A DNA stretch of 64,000 bases, taken from the NCBI RefSeq assembly GCF_000369525.1, contig NZ_KB850072.1:1114760-1178759 (forward strand). Direction: 5' to 3'. The stretch comes from Acinetobacter higginsii (GTDB lineage Bacteria > Pseudomonadota > Gammaproteobacteria > Pseudomonadales > Moraxellaceae). A model generated the notes under the pieces. It saw nothing but the letters and a program-made list of their open reading frames with translations. It was not told where the DNA came from and searched no databases. How positions within the stretch are numbered: the first letter of the stretch is position 1; every line of letters begins with the position of its first letter. Shown in pieces: positions 60,778-64,000 of this stretch. Position numbers and translations under genes: made by a program.

Positions 60778-62522
60778 ACATTCACCCCGCCAATTGTGTG
60801 AGAACCAGTTTTATCAGCAGTTAAATCCAATTGATGCTTTAACTGCTGTATGGTCGAATTAATTTCGACTTGATCAACAACAGCAAATGTAAATTTATCA
60901 GGACGTAATATTGCAATGGATTGCGATGTCTTACATGCCTTTTTAAACCAACACACCATATCGCCATCAATATCTTCCACTTCAAGCACATCAGGATTTA
61001 AATCTCTATTGATATGGCCTTGAGGTCGACCAGAATATGGATATAGAGTGATAAATTTACAGCCAATTTGTTCTAAGACTTGTTTAGATGTGTTTGATAA
61101 ACCTGATGTTGGATCCACTGATAACCCAATCAAAGAATAGTTCTCACCTAATAGAGAATCTAAAAGTACAGGACGACCATCAAAACCACGGACAATAGGC
61201 TGCGGAGATAAGCCACCTTCAGGGCTTAAACGATGTTTACGTGCTAAACCGAAATATTGTCCTTTGGTATAAATAGGTTTTGGTTTGAACCCACCTTCTT
61301 GTCCCCATTCTTTTAATTTTGGGGTAGAAAGTACGCCTTTAATTACACCATCACGGATTTTCCCAATCACTGGATTGGTCATTGAAACAAGATCTTTTAA
61401 TAAGACAGAACCCTGAATCATTGCCTTGGCATGATCATGACGCTCACTTTCATAGCTATCTAATAATTTGTCTCCAGCTTGACCATTGAGTACCGCACTG
61501 AGTTTCCAGCCTAAATTGCCTGCATCACGGATCCCTGAGCTTGCGCCTTGCCCCATAAATTGTGGGGTCATATGGGCAGCATCACCTGCCAAAAGTACAC
61601 GTTTATCTCGCCATTGATTAGCAACCAAAGCATTAAAGGTATAGACCAGTTTACGTTTTACTTCAAAGTCATCAGGATTGACAAATTTGGATAACAACAT
61701 ACGTACTGTTTCAGGTTGTTCCATATATTCTTTGGTTTGACCTTTTTTCAGCATAAACTCAAAGCGATGGAAACCATCTGGCTGTACACAGCTCACCACT
61801 GGCAAATCGGGATCTACTACAAAATTAAAATAAGGTAAGTGACGTAAGCCTTTATTGCGGTCTTTTTGCTTTAAATCCACCACCAGCCACGGCTCTGGGA
61901 AGTTTTTCCCTGACATTTCAATGCCAAGTTTGGCACGAACGGTACTACGTCCACCATCTGAACCGACCAAATAACGAGCGGTGACTTGCTGAATATCACT
62001 ATCACCCTGTGCTTCGGTTTTGACATCTGACTCATCACTAAAACGATAAATTTGTGTGGCTTGATGAATCACCGTCACGCTATCTGCATCCTGATTAAAA
62101 TTAATCAGTTCACGTCCACGCAAAATTTTAACATTTGGATATTTTTCTAAGGCATTGGTTAAAGATGTTTCCAAATACGGCTGATAATAAAAATTCACCA
62201 CCGACCAACCAAATGGACGTTTTAGCGGCTTGTATTGTGCAATCACAGTGCCGTCTGGACGAACAAGTTGTACAGGCGTATCCAACAACATATCTTTTTG
62301 CAGCTCTTCAGCCATATCTATCGACTGAAAAATTCGCATGCACTCATCATCGGTATATACCGCACGAGCATTACCATAAAACACAGGTTCACGTTCCAAC
62401 ACCAACACCTGATGCCCACGTTTACCTAAAATATGTGCCAATACCAATCCAGTTGGTCCTAGCCCCGCGATAACCACATCTACATTTTCTGATGTCGATT
62501 TTTTTGTTTTCTGACCTGTCAT
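60774..62522 (-). CDS. FAD-dependent aromatic monooxygenase (MhpA-like)
   Basis: A 582-residue class A flavoprotein hydroxylase. FAD motif VIAGLGPTGLVLAHIL near residue 16, the middle DG motif in LVGSDGGRSTVR, and GD motif VLLAGDAAHMTPQFMGQGASSGIRDAGN. The C-terminal thioredoxin-like domain is typical of MhpA/phenol hydroxylases. It probably adds the second hydroxyl group to a hydroxyphenyl compound to give a catechol that the next enzyme opens. Confidence 0.9.
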   Translation of the reverse strand: MTGQKTKKSTSENVDVVIAGLGPTGLVLAHILGKRGHQVLVLEREPVFYGNARAVYTDDECMRIFQSIDMAEELQKDMLLDTPVQLVRPDGTVIAQYKPLKRPFGWSVVNFYYQPYLETSLTNALEKYPNVKILRGRELINFNQDADSVTVIHQATQIYRFSDESDVKTEAQGDSDIQQVTARYLVGSDGGRSTVRAKLGIEMSGKNFPEPWLVVDLKQKDRNKGLRHLPYFNFVVDPDLPVVSCVQPDGFHRFEFMLKKGQTKEYMEQPETVRMLLSKFVNPDDFEVKRKLVYTFNALVANQWRDKRVLLAGDAAHMTPQFMGQGASSGIRDAGNLGWKLSAVLNGQAGDKLLDSYESERHDHAKAMIQGSVLLKDLVSMTNPVIGKIRDGVIKGVLSTPKLKEWGQEGGFKPKPIYTKGQYFGLARKHRLSPEGGLSPQPIVRGFDGRPVLLDSLLGENYSLIGLSVDPTSGLSNTSKQVLEQIGCKFITLYPYSGRPQGHINRDLNPDVLEVEDIDGDMVCWFKKACKTSQSIAILRPDKFTFAVVDQVEINSTIQQLKHQLDLTADKTGSHTIGGVNV

Positions 62523-62539
62523 GTTTAGAACCTCTAAAG

Positions 62540-63544
62540 CTAGATGGGAGAATATTCAGGGTGAATCACGGTAGAGATTCCCTGCTTTAAATTACCTAAA
62601 TTGGTCGAGAGCATATAAATTTTGCTTGGATTCTCAGGTTTATGTCCCCATGAACTGATGGCAAAATACTTGGTGGTTTGCCATTTTTTTTCATCGACAA
62701 CCAACGGTGCCCAACCCAACTCAATCTCAAAACCTGATGGGCTAATCACATAAAAAGACAATTCCTTGTCATTTGGATGCTGCCCAATCTCATGCGCCAT
62801 TTCATAACCAAGTTGTTTACATCGTTGAAAGGCATTGGATAAATCATCTAAAGACGCACCCTGTAAATTCATGTGCTGTACTTTGCTGCGAATCGGGTCA
62901 AGATTGACTTCACGTGTTGTAGCAATTGCAACGGAATGATGACGCTCATTTAAACGCAGGAATGTAATATCCAGCGTCACGCCACTGATGACTTGCTCAA
63001 TATAATCACTGACACGGGCATCAAAAATTTCCTGCCAGAAACGCTGCATTTTTACAGGCCTACGTGAGGTAACCGCCACATGTCCCATTCCTGCATCACC
63101 AGTCACAAAGCTTGAGGTCAGCATATTTAACGGTTCATCACTCAAGTTGGCTTCAACAAACAGCTCGATATTCTGTTTTTTAGGACCAACAATTCGCCAA
63201 AACTGTTTAACTCCTCTTTGCTCAGCCTCAGCCTGCGTACTTTTCTCAACGGCAATATCACGTTCAGCCAAGCGACCAAGAATAATGTCTAACGTTTTTT
63301 GATCTTTAACCTGCCAACCTAGTGCGACAAAATCTTCTGACTTTCCCTTTTGCACTATCAGGCGTTTGGCATGATCGTCCATGCGAAAGCTGAGTTCATT
63401 GATTAATTTTGCACCTGCATTAAAATGCAGACCCAAACCTTGTTGCAGAAAAGTTTTCCATTCTTTTAATTTATTGGATTCAATTACCGCATAACCCATG
63501 CGTACTGAACCAAAAATATCCTGATCTACTGCGGTGCTATTCAT
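62540..63544 (-). CDS. extradiol ring-cleavage dioxygenase (VOC type)
   Basis: A 334-residue type I extradiol dioxygenase with duplicated VOC modules. The iron ligands are visible: His in MGHVAVTS, His in ERHHSVAIA, Glu in SGFEIELGW; the active-site Tyr region FYVISPSG is present. This differs from the MhpB (LigB-type) enzyme normally paired with MhpA and is closer to BphC/HsaC or OhpD-like enzymes. Confidence 0.9.
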   Translation of the reverse strand: MNSTAVDQDIFGSVRMGYAVIESNKLKEWKTFLQQGLGLHFNAGAKLINELSFRMDDHAKRLIVQKGKSEDFVALGWQVKDQKTLDIILGRLAERDIAVEKSTQAEAEQRGVKQFWRIVGPKKQNIELFVEANLSDEPLNMLTSSFVTGDAGMGHVAVTSRRPVKMQRFWQEIFDARVSDYIEQVISGVTLDITFLRLNERHHSVAIATTREVNLDPIRSKVQHMNLQGASLDDLSNAFQRCKQLGYEMAHEIGQHPNDKELSFYVISPSGFEIELGWAPLVVDEKKWQTTKYFAISSWGHKPENPSKIYMLSTNLGNLKQGISTVIHPEYSPI

Positions 63545-63556
63545 ATACTCACCTTT

Positions 63557-64000
63557 TCAAACATTGCTCTGTCTAGCAAAGAAATCTAGACTCAACTGGT
63601 TAAATTCGTCCGCCCTTTCCCACTGCACCCAGTGACCTGTATTAGCAAATAAATACACATCACAATTCGGCATGATTTTCTGCAAGGTTAATGCGCCACT
63701 CGGGCGGTTCACTAAATCATTCGCCCCCCACACCACCAAGGTTGGAACCTTGCATTTTTTAAGTCGTGAATCACGGGTGAAGTCCATGCGAATCGCACCT
63801 TTCAAGCCCGTAGGTCTTCTTAATGGCGGTGCTGCAACTACGTCTGGATCGATACTGGCTTGAAAACGTTCACGGATGACACTTTCAGGCACCTGACTGC
63901 CATCAAAGACCAAGTATTCACGGATAAAGGTTCTGAGCTTATCCATACTCGGTCCTTTGCCACCGTAGTAATTTAACAAGCAGTTCAAACCTTTAGTCGG
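63557..64000 (-). CDS. meta-cleavage product hydrolase, 5' end outside window
   Basis: The C-terminal 147 residues of an alpha/beta hydrolase of the MhpC/BphD/HsaD type. The catalytic Asp region is VVWGANDLVNRP and the catalytic His is in NTGHWVQWERADEFN. The frame runs through the window edge (TKGLNCLLNYYGG), so the start and the nucleophile Ser are missing. It cleaves the C-C bond of the ring-fission product made by the dioxygenase, 12 bp downstream. Confidence 0.88.
   Translation of the reverse strand, partial: PTKGLNCLLNYYGGKGPSMDKLRTFIREYLVFDGSQVPESVIRERFQASIDPDVVAAPPLRRPTGLKGAIRMDFTRDSRLKKCKVPTLVVWGANDLVNRPSGALTLQKIMPNCDVYLFANTGHWVQWERADEFNQLSLDFFARQSNV

Noticed and set aside
1..64000. 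CRISPR arrays, tRNA or rRNA genes
   Set aside because: No regularly spaced repeats and no cloverleaf-type or rRNA-like conserved sequence was noticed anywhere in the window.

Overview
The window looks like an Acinetobacter chromosome. It is AT-rich and carries DUF4882, DUF6231 and YARHG-type small proteins, a FecI/FecR-hemO-YbaN-heme receptor locus, Acinetobacter-type multicopy C4-like small RNAs, and an operon joining CDP-alcohol phosphatidyltransferase, hydrolase/methyltransferase, PAP2/DSP, PlsC and CdsA functions. No rRNA, tRNA, CRISPR array or transposase gene was seen.

Layout. 0-5 kb: the end of a PepSY/DUF3649 iron-uptake-type pair, lpxB, and conserved small proteins. 5-10 kb: a guanidino-compound cluster (NCS1 permease, MHS transporter, guanidinobutyrase-type ureohydrolase, divergent LysR regulator with a double operator). 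10-20 kb: a porin, a HIT protein, then an accessory zone with two minus-strand C4-like small RNA genes, an unassigned plus-strand small RNA candidate, an orphan phage lysozyme, decayed ORFs, a Gdx-type SMR exporter under a guanidine-II riboswitch, a BLUF photoreceptor and small secreted or membrane proteins. 20-35 kb: housekeeping genes (metZ, ybaB, recR, rnd, ycgL, a MoxR/VWA pair, an orphan trpB, prmB, aroC, a diguanylate cyclase). 35-45 kb: a heme-oxygenase-fold protein, a Tat-exported phospholipase C with a lipoprotein, and the Fur-boxed heme-uptake locus. 45-52 kb: a minus-strand phospholipid operon interrupted by an islet carrying a SUKH-type immunity gene and the tail of a vanished toxin gene, bracketed by a duplicated gene end. 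52.07-54.72 kb: a 2.65-kb satellite-like filamentous phage integrated at a dif site. 55-64 kb: a frameshifted VF530 gene, then a TetR-associated aromatic meta-cleavage operon running off the right edge.

The most striking unit is the dif-integrated element. It has a small divergent regulator, a II/X-type replication protein, a possible ssDNA-binding protein and a zinc-ribbon peptide, with no coat or assembly genes. This is the size and plan of RS1-like satellites. Its ends read as the product of a single XerC-type exchange, and an inverted dif-like sequence about 90 bases inside the left end could fold with the phage arm into a single-stranded attP. Other leads are the SUKH islet, the guanidine riboswitch with its exporter near a guanidino-hydrolase cluster, the small RNA genes with readable promoters and terminators, and a heme-oxygenase-fold protein with a complete diiron-type ligand pattern.
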